From Endomychus coccineus (Eukaryota; Arthropoda; Insecta; Coleoptera; Endomychidae): 64,000 nt of DNA. The notes below the pieces were generated by a model. That model worked only from the letters and a program-made list of their open reading frames with translations, was not told the origin of the DNA and searched no databases. Both the position numbers and the translations under genes were made by a program. This document shows positions 44,043-53,979 of this stretch, one piece after another (the first letter of the stretch is position 1; each line of letters begins with the position of its first letter). The DNA is taken from assembly GCA_958510875.1 (NCBI GenBank), contig OY294067.1, positions 197,963,401 to 198,027,400 on the forward strand, read 5' to 3'.

Positions 44043-44982
44043 ATGAGTTTTGAAATTTTGAATGTAAATGAGAAGGCGTTATTCGATAACTCAATAGTGA
44101 ATATCGAGAAGCATTCCCATCAACCTTTTGCCTCCTCAACTTTTCACAATAACGATGAAATACGAATACCAATACAACAACAGGTGTACACCTTACCTTC
44201 CCAGAGTTATCTGTATATAGAAGGTAGAAGAACTAAATCTGATGGGACTGTTACAGAAACGGCAAAATTTATCAATAATGGAATTGCATTCTTATTTGAT
44301 GAAATTCGTTATGAAATGGGTGGTGTTGTAATTGATCGAGTAAGAAATCCAGGTATAGCTTCAACCTTGAAAGGTTATTCTAAACTTAAGTCAGGAGTTG
44401 GTGTTGATACGGAGCAGCATTGATACAAATGCAATTATTAACACGGTGGAAAATGAGAATGTAAAAGTTGAAGTAACGATATTATCATGGAAAATACCAC
44501 ACGTTTCGGTGGCTGATGTTGAAGGACTTCGACTGATGAACTATGTGGAGAAAAGCATCGACTTTGACGTTCCTTTCCGCGGTTGGGAACTGCATGAAAA
44601 TCCGCTTTTACAAGAGACTCAACGTCAAAGCAACATAAAAGTTTATCTCAACTCTGAAATGTATCCGTATGATAATTTAAATCTGAATTTTGATCACAAT
44701 CAGTGGGCGATACTTTATGAAATGTATGCACAGTTTCAACAGTCTTATTATGAAAGAGATAATGAACCTTCATTCAGCCCTATAAATTTCGAAGACACCG
44801 CTCCAATTGCAGTTATTTATTGCTCTCGACAAAACGAAGTTCCAAAAGCTGGTCCCGTAGATATTCGCTTGGAATTTGAAACTACTAAGAACATCCCCGC
44901 AAATACATCTGGATATTGTCTTATTCTACACAATCGTTTACTTCGATACAATCTGTTAACTAGTGCTGTGAGAGCTCTATAA
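44043..44982 (+). pseudogene. Major capsid protein (double jelly-roll), deleted
   Basis: Starts MSFEILNVNEKALFDNS; the first half (to YSKLKSGVGVD) matches the first jelly-roll of Polinton major capsid proteins. At about 44,400 it jumps, with a +1 frame change, to VLIRSSIDTNAIIN, losing about 65-70 codons judged by usual family length. A second, in-frame loss of about 40 codons lies near 44,625, between LLQETQRQ and SNIKVYLNSEMYPYD. The C-terminus (DIRLEFETTKNIPANTSGYC to AVRAL) is intact. The remaining coding length (about 310 codons) is well below the family norm. No functional capsid could come from this copy. Confidence 0.85.
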
Positions 44983-44984
44983 TT

Positions 44985-45485
44985 ATGTTCATTGTTGATG
45001 TCCAAGGTTTTCAATTTCGCAGAAGCAAGTTTCTTTGCAAGGAGATAGCTATAATAAATACTTTAAATGGAGTGTGTGTTCACGCTATAATTTCAGCACC
45101 CTCTTAATCTAATAAGTTGAAGAAGGATTCCAAATATCAAGTGAACTGGCTTGCAAATAATTTACATGGATTTGGTTGGAATTCACAATTTGAAAGTTTG
45201 CATTATAACGAGATTGGTGACTTCATCGCAAAAATAATTGGTGATAATGATGTTATGGTTAAAGGGTTGGAGAAGAAGGAATGGTTAGAACAATTTCTAC
45301 TGGAAAACTATATTGTTGATATGTTAGATATAGGTGTATGTGATATTAAAATTTCAAAGAATAACTCATCAGCATCACATCACTGTCTAAAACATGAATT
45401 TAATCATTCACAGTTTGCAAGAGAAAATGTATATTTATTATACAGTTGGTATATTAAGAATGAAAAGGAAAACTTTTTGCAATAA
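44985..45485 (+). pseudogene. Conserved Polinton protein of unknown function (DIQGF type)
   Basis: Opens MFIVDVQGFQFRRSKFLCKE two bases after the major capsid stop. A TAA at 45,105-45,107 interrupts the frame, which is otherwise open to 45,485. Later blocks (WLANNLHGFGWN, DVMVKGLEKKEWLEQFL, HSQFARENVYLLYSWY) match a protein found between the capsid and ATPase genes in many Polintons and in animal genome annotations, always uncharacterised. The N-terminal VDVQGF and conserved acidic and His residues could fit a nuclease fold, but that is speculation. Confidence 0.65.
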
Positions 45486-45570
45486 ATGATATAAAAATAT
45501 ATTTCACTTGTCTTTTTGTTCTTCTATATATTCGAATGTTTGATAACATACAATTTAGTATGAGCTTAGT

Positions 45571-46260
45571 ATGCGAATTGTTAAACAAGCTGATAGTTTA
45601 ACTATAAACAATTATGATTACCTAATGTTAGATACAAATAAACCTAACATACATGGACCACTTCTACCATCGAGTATTCGTGGAATTTTAGTTGGACCTC
45701 CTAATTCAGGAGAGACAAATTTAATGATTGGACTATTGGAGCATCCAAACGGTTTAAAGTTTGAAAATATCTACATTTATTCTAAATCGTTGTTTCAACC
45801 CAAATATGAGTATTTGGAAAATTTCATCAAGCCAATCAAGGGTATTGAATATGAAACATTTAAGGATTCCGAAACTATACATCCCCCCGATCAAGCTAAG
45901 AAAAATTCCATATACATTTTTGATGATGTAGCTTGCGATGAGCAGGATTCTATTAGAGAATATTTTAGCATGAGTCGACACAAAGGAGTAGATTGTTTCT
46001 ATCTATGTCAGACATATTCTCGTATTCCAAAACAACTAATTCGCGATAATGCTAATATGATAATTTTATTCAAGCAAGATGATCTCAACCTTAAACATGT
46101 ATATGATGATCACGTGAACACTGATATGAAATATGAGGTATTCAAGGAGATCTGTTCAAAACGTTGGTTAGATAATTATGGATTTCTCGTTATTTCTAAA
46201 GATAATGACATCGATAAAGGTCGATATAGGAAGACATTTGATCAATACATACACTCATAA
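45571..46260 (+). CDS. A32-type packaging ATPase (FtsK/HerA family), Walker A mutated
   Basis: The motor that pumps DNA into capsids in this virus group. The 229-codon frame is unbroken, a normal length. Walker A reads GPPNSGETNL: residue 48 is Glu (GAG, 45,712-45,714) where the family has the phosphate-binding Lys. Walker B reads SIYIFDDVACD, followed by the sensor-like FYLCQTYSRIPKQLIRDNAN and a C-terminal GFLVISKD segment. So the frame is intact but its nucleotide-binding Lys is gone. Start chosen at Met 45,571; it lies about 85 bases after the previous gene. Confidence 0.85.
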   Translation: MRIVKQADSLTINNYDYLMLDTNKPNIHGPLLPSSIRGILVGPPNSGETNLMIGLLEHPNGLKFENIYIYSKSLFQPKYEYLENFIKPIKGIEYETFKDSETIHPPDQAKKNSIYIFDDVACDEQDSIREYFSMSRHKGVDCFYLCQTYSRIPKQLIRDNANMIILFKQDDLNLKHVYDDHVNTDMKYEVFKEICSKRWLDNYGFLVISKDNDIDKGRYRKTFDQYIHS

Positions 46261-46370
46261 TAAACAGACTGTTGAACGGGTCTGTTCAGAAGATGTTAAG
46301 CCTGATCAACGGGTCTGTTCAAAAGCTGTTCAATCTGATAAACAGGTCGGTTCAACAGCTGTTAGTTTTA
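46261..46370 (+). repeat. Three imperfect 33-bp direct repeats after the ATPase
   Basis: Units contain CGGGTCTGTTCA, AAGCTGTT and CTGAT, with period about 33 bases. In one frame they read as a repeated RVCSxxV peptide. They lie between the ATPase and the next gene. Confidence 0.6.
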
Positions 46371-46438
46371 GGATAAATACTTATGGAACAATCATAATAT
46401 TTCGATTAGGGTTCTACTCTGCAAATATGTGTAACGTC

Positions 46439-47390
46439 ATGGAAGTTACTAGTGAGGATTTAACTAAAAAAATTATTGAAAAACGTAAAGTTATCAAACG
46501 CAAACTTGATCAGTTGAAGCATGGGGAAATCATAGAGGAAAAAAAAATATGAACCTATCACGAAAAGATTGCAAACTATTGCTACTCCTTTAGGTGATAA
46601 TAAATTCAAAATAAAACAAGAGGGGGTTGAGGAATTAGTTAAACCAGAAGACATCAACGCTTCCATTAAAACGTCACCAAAAATTGCTTCATCAAGTAAA
46701 AAAAAACTTTTTGAATCGGATTCTGATATTGATATTGGGGAAGAAGATGAGGAGGATGAGGATGTTATTTTTTCTACAACTAAACCAGCTGGAGCAGAAA
46801 CATTTTCTCATGATTATTATGAAAAATTGGATCCCTTACCGAGAAAATATGTTAGAGGAATGTTCCAAGATGTCAAAAGAGAATTTGATAACAAGTATGG
46901 AGTATACAATGTCGGTTAGGGAATATTGAAAATTGGGAATAAGGAAATCGATTTTAAGAAGTCTGATATTTATGTAGATGGATCGAAATATACAGGTACA
47001 CCAGGACTTTACGAACTGATATTTAAAAATAAGCCAGATTCTAATGTTTACAAAAAATCTGATTTGGATACATATCACAGTATAGTTGATAAGACTGGTG
47101 CAGATAGAAGAAATTATGATCCGCAACAACAACGTACGGGAAGTAGATCATATAAATATTCATTAATAGCAGGAGTTAAGCCGAAAAAAAATCCAACCAA
47201 AAAGATTGGTAAAGGTATGCTAATGGATGTGACTAATGATCCGATTGAGTACACATATTGGGAAGATTCGAATGAGTTAGTTGAACGTCTTAAATTATTA
47301 GTTGCAACTCAAACTGCTGGCCATACAGGTCATACTAACGAGATTAATTCTATAATTGAAGAACTACGTGAAGCGAACATTATTGAATAA
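46439..47390 (+). pseudogene. Conserved Polinton protein (DUF8207-like)
   Basis: Starts MEVTSEDLTKKIIEKRKVIK, with a charged helical N-terminus. The reading shifts at an A9 run near 46,545, and a TAG interrupts at 46,917-46,919; the same frame then continues to 47,390. The conserved C-terminal region contains YVDGSKYTGTPGLYELIFKN, RRNYDPQQQRTGSRSYKY and ATQTAGHTGHTNEINSIIEE, the family signature. Function is unknown; conservation across Polintons suggests a structural or assembly role. Between the ends is an acidic stretch (SDSDIDIGEEDEEDEDV). Confidence 0.7.
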
Positions 47391-47395
47391 TAATC

Positions 47396-47824
47396 ATGGC
47401 TATAGATAAATTTGGAAGATTCGCAGATAGTATTGAAACAATTTCAAGTGAACTCGATCTAAATGAAAATAAACTCATCAATGTAGGTGATCCTGAAGAT
47501 GATAATGATGGTGTTAATAAATAATATGTTGATAAGCTTATAAAAATAGAAAAATGGGGGTTTATGAATATTTGTTTTTAGGGTGATACGATATCAAATG
47601 ATGGAATATTCCATTTAAAAAATGATGATAACTCCACCTACTCATTTCCTCTTGAGTCTGCAATTGTGGTAGATGTTCGCATTTCTCATCCGCTTTTGCT
47701 AATCTTAATCAATAATAATGAGTACACAAAAAACCCTCTGATAGGATATAAATTACAACTTAAAGATACGATTTCATTCAAGAGAATTTCACCATTAAAA
47801 TTCATAGTTTTATTTGTATGTTAG
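47396..47824 (+). pseudogene. Tail-fibre-like Polinton protein
   Basis: Opens MAIDKFGRFADSIETISSEL five bases after the previous stop. The segment LNENKLINVGDPEDDNDGVN resembles the repeated motif of phage-type tail-fibre proteins, and similar proteins occur in Polintons. Stops: TAA 47,522-47,524 and TAG near 47,578-47,580; otherwise one frame runs to TAG 47,822-47,824. The C-terminal half (DNSTYSFPLESAIVVDVRIS) is beta-rich by appearance. It could bind receptors on virions; this is inference. Confidence 0.55.
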
Positions 47825-47843
47825 TGAAACATGAAATTTAGAT

Positions 47844-48433
47844 ATGTCTAAAGTTGAAAGGCAGATTGTTGAAGAATTGCATAAGCCTGCAAGAATCAAT
47901 TTCAAAAGACGTAGAGTAATAATTGAAGGATTGTATGATCTATTTCAAGCTGATTCAGTAGGAATGATTCCCCATTCTGAGGAAAATCGTGGCTTCCGTT
48001 ATATTTTGGTTGTTATCGATTGTTTTTCAAAATATGTGTGGGCATTACCAGTCAAATCAAAATCAGCCTCAGATGTTACCACAGCTATGAGTGAAATACT
48101 TAAGCAACAGTCACCTACAAATTTGCAAACTGACATGGGTAAAGAGTTTCTCAACACTGAATTTAAGAAGTTAATGTTGAAACATAGCATAAATCATTAT
48201 ACAGCATCAAAAAAGCTTGTATAGTTGAACGGATGAATAGAACTTCAAAAAATTTATTGTATAAAGAATTCAGCTTACAGGGGTCATATAAATGGCTGAC
48301 ACTATTGGATTCAATCGTTCAAACATACAACAACAAAAAACATCGAACAATTGGAATGGAATCCTCTGAAGTTAACATTAGCAATGAAAAACATCTATTT
48401 CTAATTACGTCCCATCAAATGGAAGTGCTATGA
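47844..48433 (+). pseudogene. Retroviral-type integrase (rve), truncated at both ends
   Basis: The enzyme that inserts Polinton DNA and makes the 6-bp duplication. Catalytic residues are present: Asp 37 in LFQADSVGM, Asp 97 in NLQTDMGKEF, and Glu in IVERMNRTSKN (48,227-48,229) after a frameshift near 48,215. The first frame starts at Met 47,844 (MSKVERQIVEELHKPARINF); the N-terminal zinc-binding region usual in this family is missing. After KKHRTIGMESSEV the C-terminal (chromodomain or DNA-binding) part is replaced by unrelated sequence. Loss of both ends is separate from the frameshift. Confidence 0.85.
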
Positions 48434-48648
48434 CATCGCATGAATTATCTAGTAGAAATAGAACAGTTCATATAGCATATAATAATCTGTTAGGAAAATA
48501 TCCAGATTTCAGTCTTTATGCACACCGTAATTCAAACAATCGCAACAATATAGGTACTAATAACCAAAATCTGAATGTAGAACATAACCATCATCCAACT
48601 CAACAGTCTACAACATGTGATGTTGATTTATCACATGTTAAAATGTAA
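48430..48648 (+). other. Unrecognised 72-codon frame after the integrase
   Basis: Reads MTSHELSSRNRTVHIAYNNL and ends in an Asn/His-rich stretch. It overlaps the end of the integrase frame. It may be the tail of a different gene joined by deletion. Not recognised. Confidence 0.3.
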
Positions 48649-48649
48649 A

Positions 48650-48995
48650 AAATCAGCTTCAACATGACCTCAATAAAAGTGAATCATTGATATTGTCATG
48701 TAAAAACGAGAAAAATCAGCTTCTAGGTGACCTTCATAGAAGTGAGTCATTGGAAAATCAATTAAATAACGCTACAAAAGAATTAATAGGTGTGCGTTCT
48801 GATTTAAAAACATGCATGACAGTTATTACAGGTTTGAAGTATGAAGTTGAGGTATGTGAAAGTAAATGTACTTCTGGTGTTATATCAAAACCTAAATATT
48901 TGCATAATACTAATGATTCAAGAGGTTTAGAATGGCAAAAGTGGCAACTGCATAGACTTCAACAGAAGAAAAATGTTACTCTGAAAACTACATGA
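48650..48995 (+). CDS. Coiled-coil protein next to the right repeat
   Basis: An open frame enters from about 48,650 and runs to 48,995. It begins with two 21-codon tandem copies (KNQLQHDLNKSESL, then KNQLLGDLHRSESL), encoded by a 63-bp duplication, and continues as a heptad-rich stretch (ENQLNNATKELIGVRSDLK). A Cys pair (VCESKC) follows. No start codon is certain; Met 48,687 is the first. It lies just inside the right inverted repeat. Function unknown; it could be a virion fibre or assembly protein. Confidence 0.4.
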
Positions 48996-49010
48996 TATGT
49001 CTCAACGGAC

Positions 49011-49527
49011 TAAGTATTTAATTGTAGGAACATGATGTGAACACGTGAAGATGACGTAAAACAAAATATGAATTTATTATGAATAACAGATTCTGAAAAT
49101 AAATGATATTTCACAACAAACTGACTGTTTAATCATATTAGCATGATATGATAACGTGAAGATTATGTAAAACTCGCAAAATAAATCTTATCTACGCTGG
49201 CCTAGTTTCTCATAACAAGTTTATCGATAAACATGAATCTTGATCTCTTGACCTTTTGATAAAAACAAGTTATACAAAAATATGCGAAGTTTGCATAATT
49301 AAATTTATTCCTTGTCGAAACTTGTCTACCTATGTAATAATAATAGGTAATTAAACTCTAAGTACAGGTTACCATAAACGTCTTCTCCAACAGCCTCTGG
49401 ACATTGGTATATACTCTTTTCCATACCCTCTGGTCATTGATAACATACCAAAAGAAATTACAGTCGGTGGACACATGTGGATGGACATGCCATCGAAGTG
49501 TCATAGTATCCCCCCTATTACACTACT
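49011..49527 (-). repeat. Polinton right terminal inverted repeat
   Basis: 517 bp, the inverse of 34,441-34,945. It ends ...CCCCCCTATTACACTACT. Confidence 0.9.
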
Positions 49528-49533
49528 CACGCC
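49528..49533. repeat. Polinton target-site duplication, right copy
   Basis: CACGCC, identical to 34,435-34,440. Confidence 0.9.
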
Positions 49534-50985
49534 AAAAATTAGACGTATAGCCGCCAAACTGCGCCTCCACCATCAGACACTAAAACGTCAAGTGTTGCAG
49601 ACCATCAAGACAGATTTCGCTATTACGATTCGAGCCCTTGGCGTTGTATGGTGAACCCTGACAAAACGGGTTAGACGCATCAGGGAGAATTATTCATTTC
49701 ACGATAGATCGTGTCGTCCTTTTGGATCTTGAACCGACTACAATTGCTGCTCCGCAAGGACAAGCTTTCCATGGCCTGGATTGACGGCCGCAAGGTTTTG
49801 ATTCAACATCACATGAGTAACTAAGATACTTGCTCCGAAGCCTTGCGGTTCCCACCCTCTAGTGAGATGGATAGAACATCTGCTGTCACTCTGGGAGAAT
49901 CTCTTTGCCATCACATCAGGCACACGAAAAGTCTTGACAGAATTGGTAACTTTCAAGAGGAGAGCTTTCAAATGCGACTCGTTGTGTCACCTCTTGTTCA
50001 ACATCTCACTGCTGCCGCTCTTCATAGAGTTGAGACGGACTTGTGAATATTACTTCGGACTATAAAACAACCGAAGGCCTTAGATAACTCATTCATTTCA
50101 CAATGATGATCTGGAACTATATGTCTCTGGGGAGAAAAACCTCCATCGAGCTTTCAACGTGGTTCAGGAATATACACGAGCTGTAGGCGTGGAGTTGGAA
50201 TTCGACAAGTGCGCAGTGGAGGATCTCCGGTTGTGAATGAGAATGCGCATTTTCCGCAGGAAGCATCTTCAATCATCTTGATGCAGGAGAGACCTATCGA
50301 TAAATGAGAATTGTACTACATCCTATTTATAACGATTCCCAGGTAAAGGTGTCTCCCAGCGGAAACTACAGGAACCTTGTTCGAGAGATTTGATTTCCCG
50401 AATTCTCGAGTGAGAACAAGGCATCTGCAACAAAAATTCTTGTTGTTCCGGTCCTGCTCCACTCTTTTGTAGTGGTGGAATGGATGGTCGATGAGTTGCA
50501 TAGATTCGACAGAAGCACTCGGAAAATGATGCATATCCACCTAGGTCGTCCATTCCCCGTATTTATCTTCCACGTCAATAGTCTCGAATTAAACATCAGT
50601 CGAGAAGACCGACAAGAGGGCAACTTCGAGTGTCGACCTCCTCGGCTGAAAGCCCAGATGATTGCCGTGAAGCAAGATATCATGCTCAGGCAGCATGTTG
50701 ACAAGCTCCACAACCAGGCTGACCTTCGGCTACCTAAGGTCATTGAAGCTTACATCCGGGACCGAGGAATTCACCGCAGCTTGCCAAGATGGCGTAGCCA
50801 ACACCTTGGTCTATAGCCGCCACGTGATGGGTGTGCAGATTCCTCATGTCAGTCGCAGGGAATTTTGAAAGACGCCTGAGACGCCCTTCCACCTGCTGTC
50901 GGCATGTCCGGCAAGAGCGACGTCGGCGTACGGTTTTTTAGCACAGAAAAATAATGCTTGCAAATTTTTGTTTAGTTATACTATA
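49528..50985 (+). pseudogene. LINE fragment right of the Polinton (reverse transcriptase)
   Basis: Continues the LINE frame from the left flank. RT motifs in shifting frames: LSMAWIDGRK (motif A, about 49,765-49,790), FKCDSLCHLLFNISLLPL (motif B region, about 49,965-50,020), HNDDLELYVSG (motif C, about 50,100), then ATKILVVPVLLHSFVVVEWM and RSTRKMMHIHLGRPFP of the thumb, and a final LLSACPARATSAY cysteine segment near 50,900. Many stops and frameshifts. The first RT block is missing between 49,620 and 49,740. Layout recalls R2-like single-ORF elements, but the clade is not secure. Confidence 0.75.
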
Positions 50986-52086
50986 ATTTTTCTCATGAGC
51001 TTTTGTTATTCTCGACATTAAGGTGAATTTTGTTTTGTACTTGAAATAAAACTGCACTGAATGTTTGTTCAGAACTTAGATATCATTATTAATTCTGGTG
51101 GTATACTTCTGATCTTTGGGAAAATTCGTCTTTCAGAATCTTGCCTCATTCCATCTCCATTCAACCTCTTTTATTTAATAATTATATTAGTTTCAGTCAT
51201 TTTTTAGTTCGGTCAAGTATTAACGTTAGAAAAAATTGTCTCCTCTGATATCCTTCAAAAAATGAATTCTACATTGATTGAAGCTTCGTGAGTCTTATTT
51301 GAGGTTCTTGCATCTGAACATGATCGAATTTCACCATTGGATTGACGTATATAGTAAGTAGGTATCGCTTCTCTCGATTATATTTTGATCTAACATTTCA
51401 TTAATTTTTTCTCTTAATTTTTCTATATAATTATATGGAATTGAGTATGTGTTAGTTCAAACCTTCATTGTATTCTGGGCTTTAGAATGATGAGTGTAAT
51501 TATCTGCAATTTTGACTTCGTCATAAATTAATATCTTATATCGATAGGTCATTTTATTTATTACTCACCATATTTTGCAGAGACCTCGATCTGTGAAATT
51601 TTTTTTCAATTCAATATTAGCATTTTCAGCTGTAATACTGTATACTGGTCTATCACCCTCTATCGGATTGATAGCATCATTCCTAATTCCCTGTTCCAAA
51701 TTCGATCTTCCCTGATATATCTCTCTTTATTATCAGTTTCAATATCATATTTCTCCATCCCATCTCATCTCAATATCTCAAATATACATTTCCATATTTC
51801 CAACAATCCAAAGTTGCCTTTTCAAATTCAACGAACCTATCTTTACTACTTCAATAATTAATTCTGAATGAGTTTCCTTCTTTTTCCCTGCGATATTGAT
51901 ATATTGTTATCTTGAAACTGGTAGAACGTTCTTCAAATTGATAACTAACTCATGCTCAATAATTGATATTTTGGATTGTGTATCCGATAATATTCCACAA
52001 TTTTTGTCTGATTTTCTCTTATATTTTAATTAAGCCTATTCAATTGTCCTTTTCCATTACATGATCTTGTTTTAGAAATTCTCTCT
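50986..52086. other. AT- and pyrimidine-rich non-coding stretch
   Basis: No gene seen. Mostly TTC/TCT-rich sequence on the plus strand. Confidence 0.4.
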
Positions 52087-52251
52087 GATGTTCATAAGAG
52101 ACGAAATTTATTTGATGTTCTTGCTTATTCAAGAATCCTTCGATGTTCATAAGAGACGACATTTATTTGATGTTCGTGCTTATCCAAAAATCCTTTGATG
52201 TTCATGAGAGGCGACATTTATTCGATGCTCGTGTTTATTCAAAAATCCTTG
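52087..52251. repeat. 55-bp tandem repeat, three copies
   Basis: Starts at 52,087, 52,142 and 52,197. Each unit has GATGTTCATAAGAGACGACA, TTTATTTGATG and an AAAAATCCTT end. Few substitutions between copies. Confidence 0.85.
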
Positions 52252-53979
52252 TTCTCCACTCTCTTCTCCTTCATTACTACTATTATTCGACCTGTAGGAT
52301 TATTTGACACTTCCTTTCGACTGATTCTTCCACAATTTACCTCTCTACGATTCTCGTTATTATTCTCCCTATTACCAAATTTTTCCTATCTAAGTTGTCC
52401 TCTATTATGTCTGAATTTGTTTTCATTCAGTTTTCTTTAATCGGATCACCATTTGCTCTATTATTTTCATCACTCTTATTGTTGACCCTGTTATTATTGT
52501 AGTTGTAATTGTACGTACTATAGTTGCATGTAACCTGATTATTCTGTTGCCCATTATCCCAATTATTTCCTGATTATGCCTAGGATTATACTTATTTTCT
52601 CCTTTTCTATCTTATGATAGGAAGGGAGAAAATAAATAACTGGTTATCCAGTTCTTTGATTCTGCATTGAATTTATTCACATTCAAAAACAGAGAACTGA
52701 TAGTAGGGTCATTGTTGATTCGACTATAAAGTTCTAATGATCAGGAATACTTCAAAATATAGTATCCTACAAATCATCTAACTCTAAATAATGTGATGAA
52801 CTTGTATTAATATTAGTGTTTCCAGACGAATATTCTGTTTCATTATTCGGCAATTAACTAAACGTTTTCTGGGTTGTGTTTATACACCCACAAAAGTAAA
52901 AAACATATATGCCATATTCTGAAGACATAATTTTTTTACACAGCTTCAATATTTTTTTTGTGAAAAAATAGTGGAATTATCATAAACAGACATCAGAAGA
53001 ATGTCATGTAAATATGAACCTTATACCACAAAATACAGATGATGGTTCCATAAACAAACTGATAACAAAACATTCATTTTATAAATTCATTCAGTATCAG
53101 AAGAAGATTATCATATTGTAAATAGAAATTCATGGCGTTTACGACCACGTGCATAACTCATCATTTGTTTTCTTGACGCTTACGCCTATTTGCGTCATAT
53201 ACATCGACCTATACACTCAATTTATATCTTACCGGCAATACGAGAAAAAAAAAGTGAAAAAGTGTTGTTCATCGCACATTCTGTAAATGGCCTGAAAATT
53301 GTGTGCAATTCTATTCTTAATGCAGGTTATGCGATCAAGGACAGAACATATATAGATTACAAATTGTACATTATCGGAAACTTTCGTTGTTCAGTATATT
53401 AGGTCGTGACCTTGAGATGAAAATATAGGAAAGTGTTATTTCGTTTCCTACTACCATGTCTTAGATAAATTGACATATTAAATAAAATCATATCAACACT
53501 CGTTACTCATCATATTCCACTTCATGCTAAACAGATATCATATGACATTTGCTAGTAAATTATCATTCCAATTGGTTTTTATTACTCCAATAGATTCATG
53601 ATTCTCATTTATCCGTCCGATCGAACTATCCAAGCTTAGCGGAATCTCGGTGCGATATTTACTATCAACACTTTGCTGTTCTATAATTTCCTCTAACCCA
53701 TTGTTCTGCGAAGAGCTTTTAGTCAATTAGGAAATCGGGAATGCTGACATTTTCATCCTTTGTTTGGCAAGAATCGATTCTCCACTGCAAAGTTCAACAC
53801 TGTCATGACGCTATATAATCTACAATAAGTAATTTCTATAACATCAGTTCTTGTAATTGAAATACGGATGGTTCCTGTTCGTGGATGAAATGATATGATT
53901 TCATTATGGAAAAAAGGTGAATGGACTTCTGAAAACCTAATAATTATATCAAGAACCTTGAATATTTTTGACTCAGGGA
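52252..53979. other. AT-rich non-coding stretch
   Basis: Short frames only (longest 70 codons at 53,190-53,402), without recognisable features. Confidence 0.4.

Larger units (their letters stand above)
34441..49527. mobile_element. Polinton/Maverick (adintovirus-like) element, 15,087 bp, decayed
   Basis: Complete boundaries: terminal inverted repeats of about 0.5 kb, outermost bases AGTAGTGTAATAGGGGGG on the left and their exact inverse on the right, and a 6-bp target duplication. Polintons typically begin AG, measure 15-20 kb and carry protein-primed PolB, integrase, packaging ATPase, adenovirus-type protease and two jelly-roll capsid proteins; all are recognisable here. PolB and one small frame point left; the other genes point right. 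Most genes carry stops, shifts or deletions, so this copy is not an intact virus or transposon. Two unrecognised accessory genes (40,245-40,979 and 41,196-41,561) are unbroken. Confidence 0.95.

Noticed and set aside
45754..45981. Antisense frame within the ATPase gene
   Set aside because: It overlaps a well-supported ATPase and has no recognisable features.
47520..47582. Intron in the fibre-like gene explaining its two stops
   Set aside because: A TTTTTAG acceptor-like sequence exists at 47,574-47,580, but I found no convincing donor, and the frame continues in phase without splicing.
34441..49527. An intact, active virus genome
   Set aside because: Capsid, polymerase, protease, penton and integrase genes are all broken or deleted, and the ATPase has lost its Walker A Lys.
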